18,170 nucleotides of DNA, taken from NCBI RefSeq assembly GCF_000003605.2, contig NW_003124913.1, positions 214,768-232,937 of the forward strand, written 5' to 3'. Positions 8,791 through 18,170 of this stretch are shown one piece after another. The notes beneath the pieces are model-generated. The model searched no databases, was not told the DNA's origin, and saw only the letters and a list, made by a program, of their open reading frames with translations. The stretch's first letter is position 1; the number at the start of each line of letters is the position of its first letter. The translations under genes were made by a program, and so were the position numbers. Source of the DNA: Saccoglossus kowalevskii (lineage: Eukaryota; Hemichordata; Enteropneusta; Harrimaniidae).

Positions 8791-10500
8791 AAAAGGTCCT
8801 ACAAAGACTAGATCAGCATACGCAAATTGCATTTTTAGGACAGGAACATTATGCAGAATATACGTCATTATACATCTAACACAGGAAACAATAGACGTCG
8901 CGCGTACGTCTTCAAACGTGTCACGGACACGTTCGAGTATCTTCATTATTTATAGAAATGAGTCGTGTTTATGTCCCAGTCGATTACATTAGACGCAGAA
9001 GCGATTTACCACGTGGCTGAAACTGAATGCAAACATCGCGCATAGCAATACGTTTTCGTTGCCGTTGCCTCTCAATAAATTATCACTAAAAGCAGGAGAA
9101 AATGTAAGGTTATCACGAGTATACTGCATCGCAGTACATGGACACATTAACCTCTGATGTGCATCTGTCTATACGATCGCCGTACTGATTATTATTTGTG
9201 CAATATTCCTATATATTATCACTACCGAATCTGGTAACTGTTGACGCAGATAATAACCAGGATAGTGAAGACGGACGATGTGACAGTGTTATAATTATTC
9301 AGGCTTTTTTCTCGGAAATTTCCAATCTGTAAAACATTCACTTTACATCTTCTGGGCTCATTTAACTTTTAGAAAAAATACGAAATAAAAAATATAAACT
9401 ATCCTGGAGGGTTGTCTAGACTTTGCTCCAGACATTCGTCTACATTTCATGCCACTTAACAGACCAATCTACATAAATCGTGAATTCATAGGCTACATTA
9501 AGCTACAGAACCACTCAAAGAGTCGTAACTTAAAAAAACGTTTTAAAATAATGTATTGTACATCATTGTTGTAATATCTGTTAATGTCTCTCTTCTCTAA
9601 GTAATGGCATGCTGATATTTTTTAAACGTCACTACATTTTTAGCTTTTAAGTTTCAAAGTGTTTTTACACTTGTATTGATTAAACCAATTGACATGTGGT
9701 AAGGTATTCACAAACAATTACTTCACATCTCAAAAATTATATCTGCACTTGTTGATGGCAGTTTACTAAATTTAAATGTTACTACTGTCATTTTTGAGAC
9801 CCAATAAACAACTATGTAATATACTGTGTGTCTATGTTATAATGTCTACTTTTATCTTTTAACATATTTAATCATTGTTTCAAGCTTGTTGGCAGCTGTT
9901 ACAGAGGTTACAGTAACTCAGGGTTAAACACATCTACTTGATTCCGATACTCACACATTTGTGGCCAATATATAGAGAAAAAAATATGAAAAGTAAAATA
10001 ACAGTATAAACCAAGCAACACCTCTAGACATCAAATTACAAACACAATTAAGACATGCTCACATGCACTTAATAATCTTGAAACCTACTTTAATTTTAAT
10101 CAAAGTTTATCTGCGGAATATAAGCAAAACATTAGATCTTGAAGCCCGCATTAAAAACCAAGTCCAAGGAGCATCAGTTCGTACTCGGCATCAGCTTGTA
10201 AACGAGTCTGACATGATTAGTCACCTTCCATTTTTAATCTTTAGAAACATTACTTGCACAAAACTATGATGAATTTGTTTTTGTGTATCTGTTGACTGAC
10301 TTAATTAGCTGATTACGAATAAATGGCTGTGTTATGTCTGTCATCGTGATGTTCTGGACGGAACTCGACTCAGTGATTTGGAACTAATTACGAGATAACC
10401 GTCGCTATTCGGACTACTATTTCTGACAGTTAGAATTCGCAGTTATTAATGTAGTGAACGATTAATCAAAAGATATGACGTGTTCAATACTTAGTGTGAT
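8791..10500. other. Non-coding flank downstream of the opsin gene
   Basis: I recognise no coding region. The open frame at 10063-10269 on + has no domain and lies in AT-rich sequence. The only distinct structure is a small CpG-rich stretch with two inverted repeats at 8893-8933, listed separately. Confidence 0.6.
8893..8933. repeat. Two adjacent perfect inverted repeats in a CpG-rich patch
   Basis: The first has arms agacgt / acgtct (8893-8898 and 8906-8911) around a 7-base CG-rich spacer. The second has arms AACGTGTC / GACACGTT (8915-8922 and 8926-8933) around a 3-base spacer. Both are perfect. They lie about 180 bp past the opsin stop in otherwise AT-rich sequence. They could be a dimeric transcription-factor site or a chance hairpin pair. 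Confidence 0.8.
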
Positions 10501-10510
10501 TAGTTGAATG

Positions 10511-10995
10511 TGTGACGGCCACGCCTTAGAGTCTTTTTACTGCTTTGTAATTGGTTAGGTTTTGAAAATGAATAAAGTTGTTTTAGTTGGTCTTGGCGAG
10601 TACACAAAGAAAGACGCAGTCCAGTCCTGGAGAGTCTTGGGGCGAGTCCTGACACAGTCTTGGGTGAGTCTTGGGCCAGCCTTGCGATAGTCTTGGGGAC
10701 TTTTCCCCAGGGCGCTGTGTCTCATAGAGTGCTCGATTGACCGACTAAGACGAGAGTTGAAACGTATTTTGTTGTGTGCGTCTATTTGACTGTAAAGTTT
10801 AAGTGACTTCCCCGATCCCGGGACGCTATAGAGAGACGAGACGAGATTCCCCCCTGACACGTGTGGAGAACCCAGAGGAGAAGAATTTACCCCTGATAAA
10901 ACAATCACTCAACATCGTAAAAACTTCCTTAAGGAGGAAAATATCTGAAATATACAAACTAACTTGTTGTTTTACTGTGACCCCTCACGTCTTAT
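10511..10995 (+). mobile_element. Possible decayed LTR-like segment
   Basis: The segment starts tgtgacggccacgcc, has an AATAAA at 10571-10576, a run of imperfect agtcttggg repeats (10618-10699) and a GC-richer part with ctatagagagacgag near 10826-10850, and ends near cccctca at about 10981-10987. A TG start, a poly(A) signal and a composition unlike the surroundings recall an LTR, but I see no matching target-site duplication, no primer-binding site, and no gag or pol coding sequence. Open frames at 10555-10908 (-) and 10803-10997 (+) encode nothing recognisable. Confidence 0.2.
10618..10699 (+). repeat. Imperfect agtcttggg repeats
   Basis: Roughly six to seven spaced copies of gagtcytgg / agtcttggg occur within about 80 bases, at 10-15 bp spacing. 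The composition is much more GC- and purine-rich than the flanks. This may be an internal minisatellite of a larger element. Confidence 0.6.
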
Positions 10996-13440
10996 AGAAA
11001 GCTCAAAAAAGATTCTGAGACGTTGACATCGCTGAAATGTCTGATAATTCAGTTATGCTTGATGAACTGACTCAAATGGAATTGCTATTGACGTACTATC
11101 TCGCGAAATTAAATTCGGGGCAGTTGTGGTTTTTGATTTACACGAGGTGTTTTGCGGTTTCCATCGCTGAGGGCATCTTATCAATGTCCCATGCAGAGCA
11201 GTCATAGCTCTAACATGAAAATAACATAAAATTTTATTGAAAAGCCTCATTTGCGCCGATTATAATATTTTCACGAAGGCACTGTCACTACGCCTAAAGC
11301 AAACACCTGGTCCAAGCTACATAATTCTAGGCTAGCAGATTTAACATTTACTTAGTATGTAAGATAGTCACTGACTGTAATAAATCGAATTGTTACGCGT
11401 AATCAGTAATCAGTTGATAGTGTCCCGCCCTCATCCACTTGTCGCCAGACAACCAAACACAAATAGGCTATCGGATTCAAAGTGGACGATAAGGAAACAG
11501 AAAGTGTTCCTCACTGCTTAAAAAGGGGTCAGTACACACAGTCCCAAGAGAATGGTCCTCTCAATCCAAATCAATGGCAATGGATAAGTATTGTGTCGAA
11601 CCAGCTTTGACCGTACCCACGAACACCTATCACAAATAAAGATATCTTATTAATTCTAAACAATAAACAATTTATTAACAAACAACTAGCAATCATAAGA
11701 ATGCAAGATCAGTCAACTGCAATATATTCATAGTGACATTAATTATGAATCACAATTACTACTATACAGTTGTGACTCATGCTACAATCAATCAAATAAC
11801 AAGCAATCAAATGTCTTCTTACAAATATCACTGTATAAACAATCAACCAGCACTATGCTCTGCAATACAGTTTCGATCAGCTACAAACTGCGTGCAAATC
11901 CTTATATGGTAATAGTCTTAATGACGTCAAGATATTTACTAATCACAATAACACGAGATTTCTCCACAAAGAAACGGCCTGAATAGAAAGATAACGAATC
12001 ACAAGTTCGACAAAAGTCAATAAATGCAAAAGCTTATGCACATCAAACTAAATCAATGGAAACCAGCAACCATGCTGTTGACATATTTTCCGTTCAACAA
12101 AGTTTACAAAATTCGCTCACTGGCGAACACAATTTTGGCGGCAAATTACACTTGCTTGCAGTCTGTTGCGATTCCGATGAAAACTCCTTGAAATATAAAT
12201 TGCGTAAGCGAGGGGGTGAACGCGAAAGTCATGTGACCGCGAAATCCCAACAGACTTGCCATCAGTATAAGAGCCCCCACATTACCGGCCAGATTCGGGT
12301 TTGTAATGATTGACCAAAATAGGCCAAACATAGAATGATAGAATCGTTATGCCCAAGCTATCTCGTACCAAGGGCATGTCCTAATTATTATCAGTTTTTA
12401 ACGACTAAATTTTGTCATTATCTATACTGCTTCACCCAATCATTCATTAAATTAATCTATAGTAGAACACAAAGTATAATTCGTCTAAACGTCGCCCTCA
12501 CGGCACTGGTTCTCTTTCGTCGGGAGATGAGACAAAGTGGCGCCATCTCTGGCCTACTTTATGCATCTCTGTTACTAAAAATGTAAATTTTATCCTTATC
12601 CATAGTGTTTCACCAAATCACCCACAGTTACCCGAGACCTAGGATTGATTACTTTTGATGGGGTCGCCACGAATTTTTTCAATTATTGGAACTCGTTTAA
12701 TAAAATTAGAAAAGATGACATGTTAATCTCCCCGAGCTTTTTACAATCAAGCACGGACATTAATTGAAGCATTAAACTGCACATATCTGACAGTTTGAAC
12801 CAGCCACCCTATAAATTTGAGTATACAATCGAAGAATAATACATTACAAAGTGATGCCATGAGTTGACACGGTGTGGCTGCGTCTACCAGGTGACATTTA
12901 GCTTAACTTTAAATGAAACTAAGTAAAAAAGAGATCTAGAGTGGAGGATAATACATAGAATAGAATGTTTTTTTTATTCAAAGCGATGCTTCATTTTTTA
13001 CCAATGTGAAGATAACAGCGTCCTTTCGTTCACTCTGTACTATATCTTCACGCTTAATAAACACACACACTCTCTACTAATACCTTCATGGTGGTTTATT
13101 AAAAGTGCAAATCACGTATCCCCCTTCTCGTAAGCACAACAGTTATTCAACATACTCGTAAACACAATATACAGCAAGATTCTGCTTACCCACTTCTGAT
13201 CTTCAGACCATATTTAAAAACAAGATTGTGGATGAATTTTAACTGCCTGAAGGATATATGCAAAATTCTGCACTATCGTCTTTATGTGAATGTGCGGGTG
13301 ATGATCCATAGATGTTTAACCCTATTATTTTCGACTTATTGCCTTTATTAATTTTTTAACAGAATGTTCATTACTAAACATGAACACTGCAAACATATAT
13401 TTTAAACATTATCAAATGAATGATGTAATGTGCCATTATT
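10996..13440. other. Non-coding stretch, no recognised gene
   Basis: I see no coding region I can support. Open frames at 11053-11250 (-), 12056-12313 (+), 12146-12331 (-) and 12335-12586 (+) show no known domain. Two of these overlap each other on opposite strands, which argues against both. The stretch at about 11420-12560 has locally higher GC content with a cagtataagagcccc motif near 12264, which could be part of an old transposable element. I found no terminal repeats that would define one. A short (AC)5 run is at 13061-13070. Confidence 0.5.
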
Positions 13441-13645
13441 ATAAGCAAAGTATTGGACAAGAGGTATTACAAAAATATCAGATGATCAGTTATGCTAATA
13501 TGACTAATTAATATGCTTAAATGTAATATCTAAAGCACTGTTGCCGATAGGGACAGTGCGATAATAACAGCATCATACAAGAGTTACAACAACTATCAGA
13601 TGACCATATATGGTTATGCGACTTCATTAATCTGCACAACTGCAA
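13420..13645. repeat. Diverged tandem duplication, about 116-bp period
   Basis: A segment around 13458-13540 (caagagg..ttac..atatcagatga..ttatg..attaat.tgc) returns in degenerate form at about 13574-13655 (caagag.ttac..ctatcagatga..ttatg..attaat.tgc), with homologous sequence before it (ataa.agca..). A weaker third copy may follow to about 13718. The similarity is obvious by eye but I have not aligned it. Confidence 0.5.
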
Positions 13646-13718
13646 TAGAAGCATGTAATTAGTGTCACGATGATGACATTGGACAATATATTAGATCAAC
13701 ATATATTGTCATGTGACC

Positions 13719-15900
13719 TTGAATGTAATAATAACCACAAACGTCAAAACTTTTAAACAACAAATGTGATACCAACTTCTTTGACCAATCATAAATGAAA
13801 TAAAACGCTGAGGGATTTTATTTCATGAAAGGAATTAAACCTACATAGCATTTCTATTTCAAAAAGTACAAAAGCATGAGTGTATTTAACCAATATAATT
13901 GACAATTTAAAGGTACACAACATTTAATGAGTACTACAACTTTTTAAGAACTACAACAATGGCAATTTGTTTCACAAGCGAATCAAATATGGGCAACCGG
14001 CGGCCATCTTGTTTCTGGCCATAGTACAGTACGTTTGTCACCTATGCAAAGTTGATCATATCACTTGATTTTGCAACACAATTATATGCATATATAAATA
14101 GAGACAGGAATGAACACCGGTCACACTTACACATATGACGCCACACATGGGCTACATGAATCCATGGTTTAATAAGTACAACAAAATGTATGCTTGTGTG
14201 GTTCTCATCTCTGGCTTTATCACCGTTTATCACTCAGCATTCGTCCGTCTGACTAGTGTGAATGTGTGGTATTTTTAATACACAAATTTTATCTCGTCAT
14301 AGCCGTTCATCATTGGTCACTCGGGTGAATGTCGTGTAGCCATCGACTGGTAACTTTATTACTCTGTTTACTTAGTTTGACGTCGGACTTTAAACACCGG
14401 GTTCGGCTATGGTTGTAAGTGGATCTATTCACCAGATTTCGGGGTCACCCAAAGCATGAACTTGCTCTTTGGGCAAAATCTAGAGCAGCAACAGCACAGA
14501 AACACGCCGTCCCACTCTAATACCGGCCATGACGTTACAGTCCACAACACCTGTAAATCAAAATGGGCATGTCTTGCCTTGATGTAGGGTAGTATACAAT
14601 TTAAGCTGTATTTGTGCATAGTGTAATTCCAAATCAAGATTTCCACCAATCTTTGACTTAAAGGAAGTCTGCTAAGTCGCCTCGTGCTCCTATTATTTCT
14701 CGTATCATTTATTCATGATCACAATCCGGACATTTAATTGGTTAAATTAACAAACTATCAAATACGGTATAGTATGTTGCGCCACTTCGCCGTATATTTC
14801 ATTCGACTCCAACCAAACTAATTAGAGTTCGACAAGCATTGCATAGTTTTGCTGTAGATCAATAAAAGCAAGGCCTGCTTTCATCATGTAATTTCGACGT
14901 TCAATTTCCGGTATACCGTGCAGCACTTGTAAGGCTGTAAATCGGAATAAACTGTCACAACACTACGGATATTGACACGACTAATTAACCGTAGTTTAGG
15001 GCACCGAAAATAGAAATTAGCGAAACAAAATCACTGAAGCAGCCATGGACGGTTCAATACCTCTTGCATATTACTTTTGAGTGTAAGAAGAATTGTTACC
15101 TGGTGTTGTAGAAGGAGTTATAAGCGGCAGTAATAATGGAAAATTTGTGTTTAATATGTAAAACTGGCAGTGGAATAAAGCATAGATTGAAGCTGAAAAG
15201 TGTAATATTTAAATAATAACACATGCTTGTACAAATCGTGATATTGCCCGAATAACCATGTGTTATTTATTTTATCACATCGAACCACCACGACAATCAC
15301 AGCTACAATACATCACTCACACCCGCTTTCCCACAAAATAACAACACTTATATTTGAAGTATGCAATATTTTATTTTATCTATTATAATAAGTTTCACAT
15401 TACTCAATAACATACATACAATATTTGCTGATAAAACAACGAAATACACTCGGTGAATGTTATTTTTAGCCACGGATACTCTTTTCAGTAACCGTGTTTC
15501 AGCAGTGTGAATCACTAAAATTATCGAGAATAACATTTTTGGAATGCATTGGGAAATTCTCAAACGCAAGTCATTTGATCGCTCTAAAGATAAAAATGTC
15601 AGAGTGTCGTGGAAGTGACTTAAATTACTTTCTCACTAAAGTACCACATTTATTCACAAACCACAGAGCGTTTTCGATTAGCATCGGCGTGGAACGCGTA
15701 GAAATGCTCACACTGTAGAATGCGCCGCAGCGACCCCGGCTGCGACATGTAAATGGCGACTTTGCCATACATTTTTGCTTCATATAAAAAATACCCTAAG
15801 TATCTTACTTAATATCCATTCTGACACGTTTACTGTCTAAAGTTCTGGGACAGAACCAGGGCAGCGTGCGACAATTTGTTATGCATAGTATCGTTGCGCA
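13719..15900. other. Non-coding stretch, no recognised gene
   Basis: Open frames at 14042-14233 (-), 14425-14649 (-), 15348-15569 (-) and 15494-15718 (+) show no recognisable domain. The last two overlap on opposite strands. A GC-rich patch at about 15721-15750 contains a 6-bp inverted repeat, CGCAGC / GCTGCG. Nothing here supports a gene. Confidence 0.5.
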
Positions 15901-15919
15901 CTAGTTTCAGTGATGTCAT

Positions 15920-15979
15920 CCAAGTGATATACCCACGTAATATCCACTTGGCGGGCAATATACCATGTAATATCCATTT
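15920..15979. repeat. 31-bp direct duplication containing a bulged hairpin
   Basis: The segment atatacccacgtaatatcca at 15927-15946 returns as atataccatgtaatatcca at 15958-15976, 31 bp later. Within the first copy CCAAGTG-ATAT (15920-15930) can pair with ATAT-C-CACTTGG (15940-15951) around a 9-base loop, with one bulged C at 15944. Confidence 0.7.
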
Positions 15980-17070
15980 TTATTCAATGTCATGTGACCG
16001 AGTCTCAACCAATCACAGCATGCGTAATCACAGTGAGATGTGATAAATATTTATGACAGCCAGAACTACGCTCAGTTTCAGTAAATATTGAAATGATATT
16101 ACACTTGTTGTCATACATTGGCAGCGAGAGTACACGATGTATGCTCGCACTATTAAGCGACATTCTATGTTTATTTTCATTTTGTAAACTTTTGTTCAAT
16201 TTACATGTAAAGCTGGGATATATGACACTTAGACAAGAGTCCAATTAAGATAAACATATCCGAATTCTTTTATTTCCTAATTCTGTGTGTATATGACAAA
16301 GATATACTACAGAAATCTGCATACAAAAGTATAGAACACACTGTTAAAAATAAATAATATCAGATGATGACATCATGTGTGGGACACAAAATACATTTAT
16401 ATGAATAACTGAAACATTTCGAGTTAACAGTCAAATGCACTCAAGCAACCCAAATTGCACATTATTATTGTCAAAATATACAAAATAAATACAATGTCAT
16501 ATCAGAGGGATAAAATACTGAAATAATGCATAAACAAGGTGTTTATATACTCTACAGCATGAATAAACATTTGCAAACATTTGTTGTAAACATATTTGTT
16601 ACAATATGTCATTATTTATGCTCATTTGTTTTAACTTGTTATATTTGAATTAGCATAGAGCCAGAACGAGGATATGGTCTGAGGTCATTCTCTGTGCACG
16701 TTGTTGTAAATCCAAGATGTCCGCCTCCAATGTGATTAAATCACAACTGTTGAAACAATGACTGATCGCACTCTCATTATATAAAAATGAAAACAATACT
16801 CAAAACCATAATAATTCAGGCAATTTAAACAGGCTCATGCACTATAAATGTATATCACTCACCCCGACAGGACACAACAAAGACGATTTCTGTTCTCACA
16901 ATTTCTAGCCTCTAAATATCATTAAATATCAGATCTTAACACCTGTTTAGTAATAAAGCAGCAGTGTAAGAATCTCAGTGAATTGCAAACTTAAGTGCAG
17001 ATCAATATGACTTTTAGAGATAAACAGTGCATAACATGAAATAAGTAAAAATACCGGTACTCACTAAAAC
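15980..17070. other. Non-coding stretch, no recognised gene
   Basis: This is very AT-rich. The open frame at 16005-16244 (-) has no recognisable domain. A CCAAT-like accaatcacagc (about 16009) lies before a tgataaatatttatgac stretch, but no downstream exon is evident, so I do not call a promoter. Confidence 0.5.
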
Positions 17071-17115
17071 GAAGGACCGAAGGACTGAAGGACCTAACCG
17101 AAGGACTGAAGGACT
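17071..17115 (+). repeat. Octamer repeat GAAGGACY, five copies
   Basis: Three head-to-tail octamers at 17071-17094 (GAAGGACC, GAAGGACT, GAAGGACC), a 5-base spacer taacc, then two more at 17100-17115 (GAAGGACT twice). The octamer is also the core of the 31-bp satellite that starts about 125 bp downstream. Confidence 0.92.
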
Positions 17116-17239
17116 TAAACGGGTGTAATGATTATAAAACCTGATACAAATTACGTTGTTATACGTTGCATTTGTTTACAAATTATGCAGTAGCGATTAA
17201 ATTTACAAAAGTACCTTGATAAATACATTACATGAAAAA

Positions 17240-18075
17240 TATAAAAGCGAAGGACCACAATTATATTATAAATATGAGCGAAGGACCTCGTTTTTATTGT
17301 AAATATGAGCGAATGACCGTGATTACGTGGCTAATATGAGCGAAGGACCACGATTATATTATAAATATGAGCGAAGGACCGTGATTACGTGACAAATATG
17401 AGCGAAGGACCACGTTTATATTATACATATGAGCGAAGGACCACGTTTATATTATACATATGAGCGAAGGACCATGATTACGTGATAAATATTAACGAAG
17501 GACCATGAGTAGTGACAAATATGAGCGAAGGACCATGAGTACGTGACAAATATGAGCGAACGACCACGTTTATATTATAAATATGAGCGAAGGACCACGT
17601 TTATATTATAAATATGAGCGAAGGACCATTAGTACGTGATAAATATGAGCGAAGAACCACGTTTATTTTATAAATATTAGCGAAGGACCACGATTATATT
17701 ATAAATATGAGCGAAGGACCACGTTTGTATTATACATATGAGCGAAGGACCATGATTACGTGATAAATATTAGCGAAGGACCATGAGTAGTGATAAATAT
17801 GAGCGAAGAACCATGAGTACGTTATAAATATGAACGAAGGACCATGTTTATATTATAAATATGAGCGACGGGCCACGTTTGTATTATAAATATGAGTGAA
17901 GGACCACGATTACGTGATAAATATGAGCGAAGGACCACGTATATATTATAAATAAGAGCGAAGGACCACATTTATATTATAAATATGAGCGAAGGACCAC
18001 GTTTATATTATAAATATGAGCGAAGGACCATGAGTACGTGATAAATATGAGCAAGAACCACGTCTATTTTATACT
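17240..18075 (+). repeat. 31-bp satellite, about 27 units, with a 278-bp higher-order repeat
   Basis: Each unit begins atgagcgaaggacc and is 31 bp long. It has one of two tails: type A, acgtttatattataaat, or type B, atgagtacgtgataaat (often gattacgtg). Counting the gaaggacc cores gives 27 units. Units 7-15 and 16-24 have the same order of types, A B b B A A B A A, where b is a B unit lacking one base (gagtagtg). They start at 17431 and 17709, and the pattern restarts at 17987, exactly 278 bp later each time. The last unit is degenerate and the array ends about 100 bp before the window does. No coding function is seen. Confidence 0.95.
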
Positions 18076-18170
18076 TTGATATTATACATATTGTTCTTTT
18101 TCTAATAAAATATTCAGTTCTTTAATTGAAATGTGCATTGCTAACAGCGTAGCGGAGCCGACAATACGTG

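Noticed and set aside
10555-10908. 117-residue open frame on the minus strand
   Set aside because: Its sequence is driven by the agtcttggg repeats and shows no domain. It is more likely repeat-derived than a gene.
12056-12331. Overlapping open frames on both strands, considered as exons or transposon coding relics
   Set aside because: They are short, overlap antisense to each other, lack a recognisable domain and show no convincing splice partners.
12536-12553. CTCF-like motif agtggcgccatctctggc
   Set aside because: The CGCCATCT half fits but the following TGG is one base closer than in the known motif, so I cannot support a site.
4750-13998. Shared 12-mer tatgggcaaccg near 4752 and near 13988
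   Set aside because: The flanks do not align beyond a few bases. Chance or a very old repeat cannot be told apart.
14299-14420. Inverted 8-mer CATAGCCG / CGGCTATG about 100 bp apart, considered as element ends
   Set aside because: The arms do not extend past 8 bases and no target duplication is visible.
17240-18075. CRISPR-like regular spacing in the end array
   Set aside because: Units are contiguous with no unique spacers, in a eukaryotic-looking context. This is a satellite.
1-18170. tRNA genes (search for B-box GGTTCGANNCC)
   Set aside because: Several gttcga occurrences were checked, but none sits in a B-box with a matching A-box or cloverleaf.

Overview
The window looks like nuclear DNA from a marine invertebrate. 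It is AT-rich, gene-poor and full of tandem repeats, and its one recognisable gene is split by introns with GT-AG borders. The opsin type and the base composition would fit a lophotrochozoan (mollusc- or brachiopod-like) or another non-vertebrate bilaterian. I cannot fix the phylum from sequence alone. There is no bacterial-style operon, CRISPR array, tRNA or rRNA that I can support.

The gene, at 4912-8712 on the + strand, is an opsin (retinal-binding seven-helix GPCR). Five coding exons are visible: 4912-5075, 5570-5693, 7244-7340, 7534-7759 and 8446-8712. They join in frame through intron phases 0, 1, 2 and 0 to give 291 residues, from the middle of helix 1 to the stop codon. The exon carrying the N-terminus and the first half of helix 1 is not identified. 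It should end with one base of a split codon (phase 1) and lies either in 1-4911 or beyond the window. The retinal lysine (K296 in bovine rhodopsin numbering), the C110-C187 disulfide pair, E181, W265/Y268 and NPxxY are all present. The acidic residue of the E/DRY motif is valine, position 113 is valine, and the usual NKQ-type tripeptide after NPxxY is DET. That combination is the most interesting biology here.

The third visible intron region (5694-7243) is almost filled by a minisatellite. Its core is twelve 34-bp units whose single-base variants alternate in a 68-bp dimer pattern, followed by three nearly identical 60-bp units next to exon 7244-7340. Downstream of the gene, about 8.3 kb (8791-17070) holds no gene I can recognise. 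It contains a CpG-rich pair of perfect inverted repeats just past the gene, a possible decayed LTR-like segment near 10.5-11.0 kb, diverged tandem duplications near 13.5 kb and three copies of an M-box-like 11-mer. The last kilobase (17071-18075) is a 31-bp satellite of about 27 units. It has two unit types arranged in a nine-unit higher-order repeat of exactly 278 bp, and it is preceded by an octamer array made of the satellite's own core motif.
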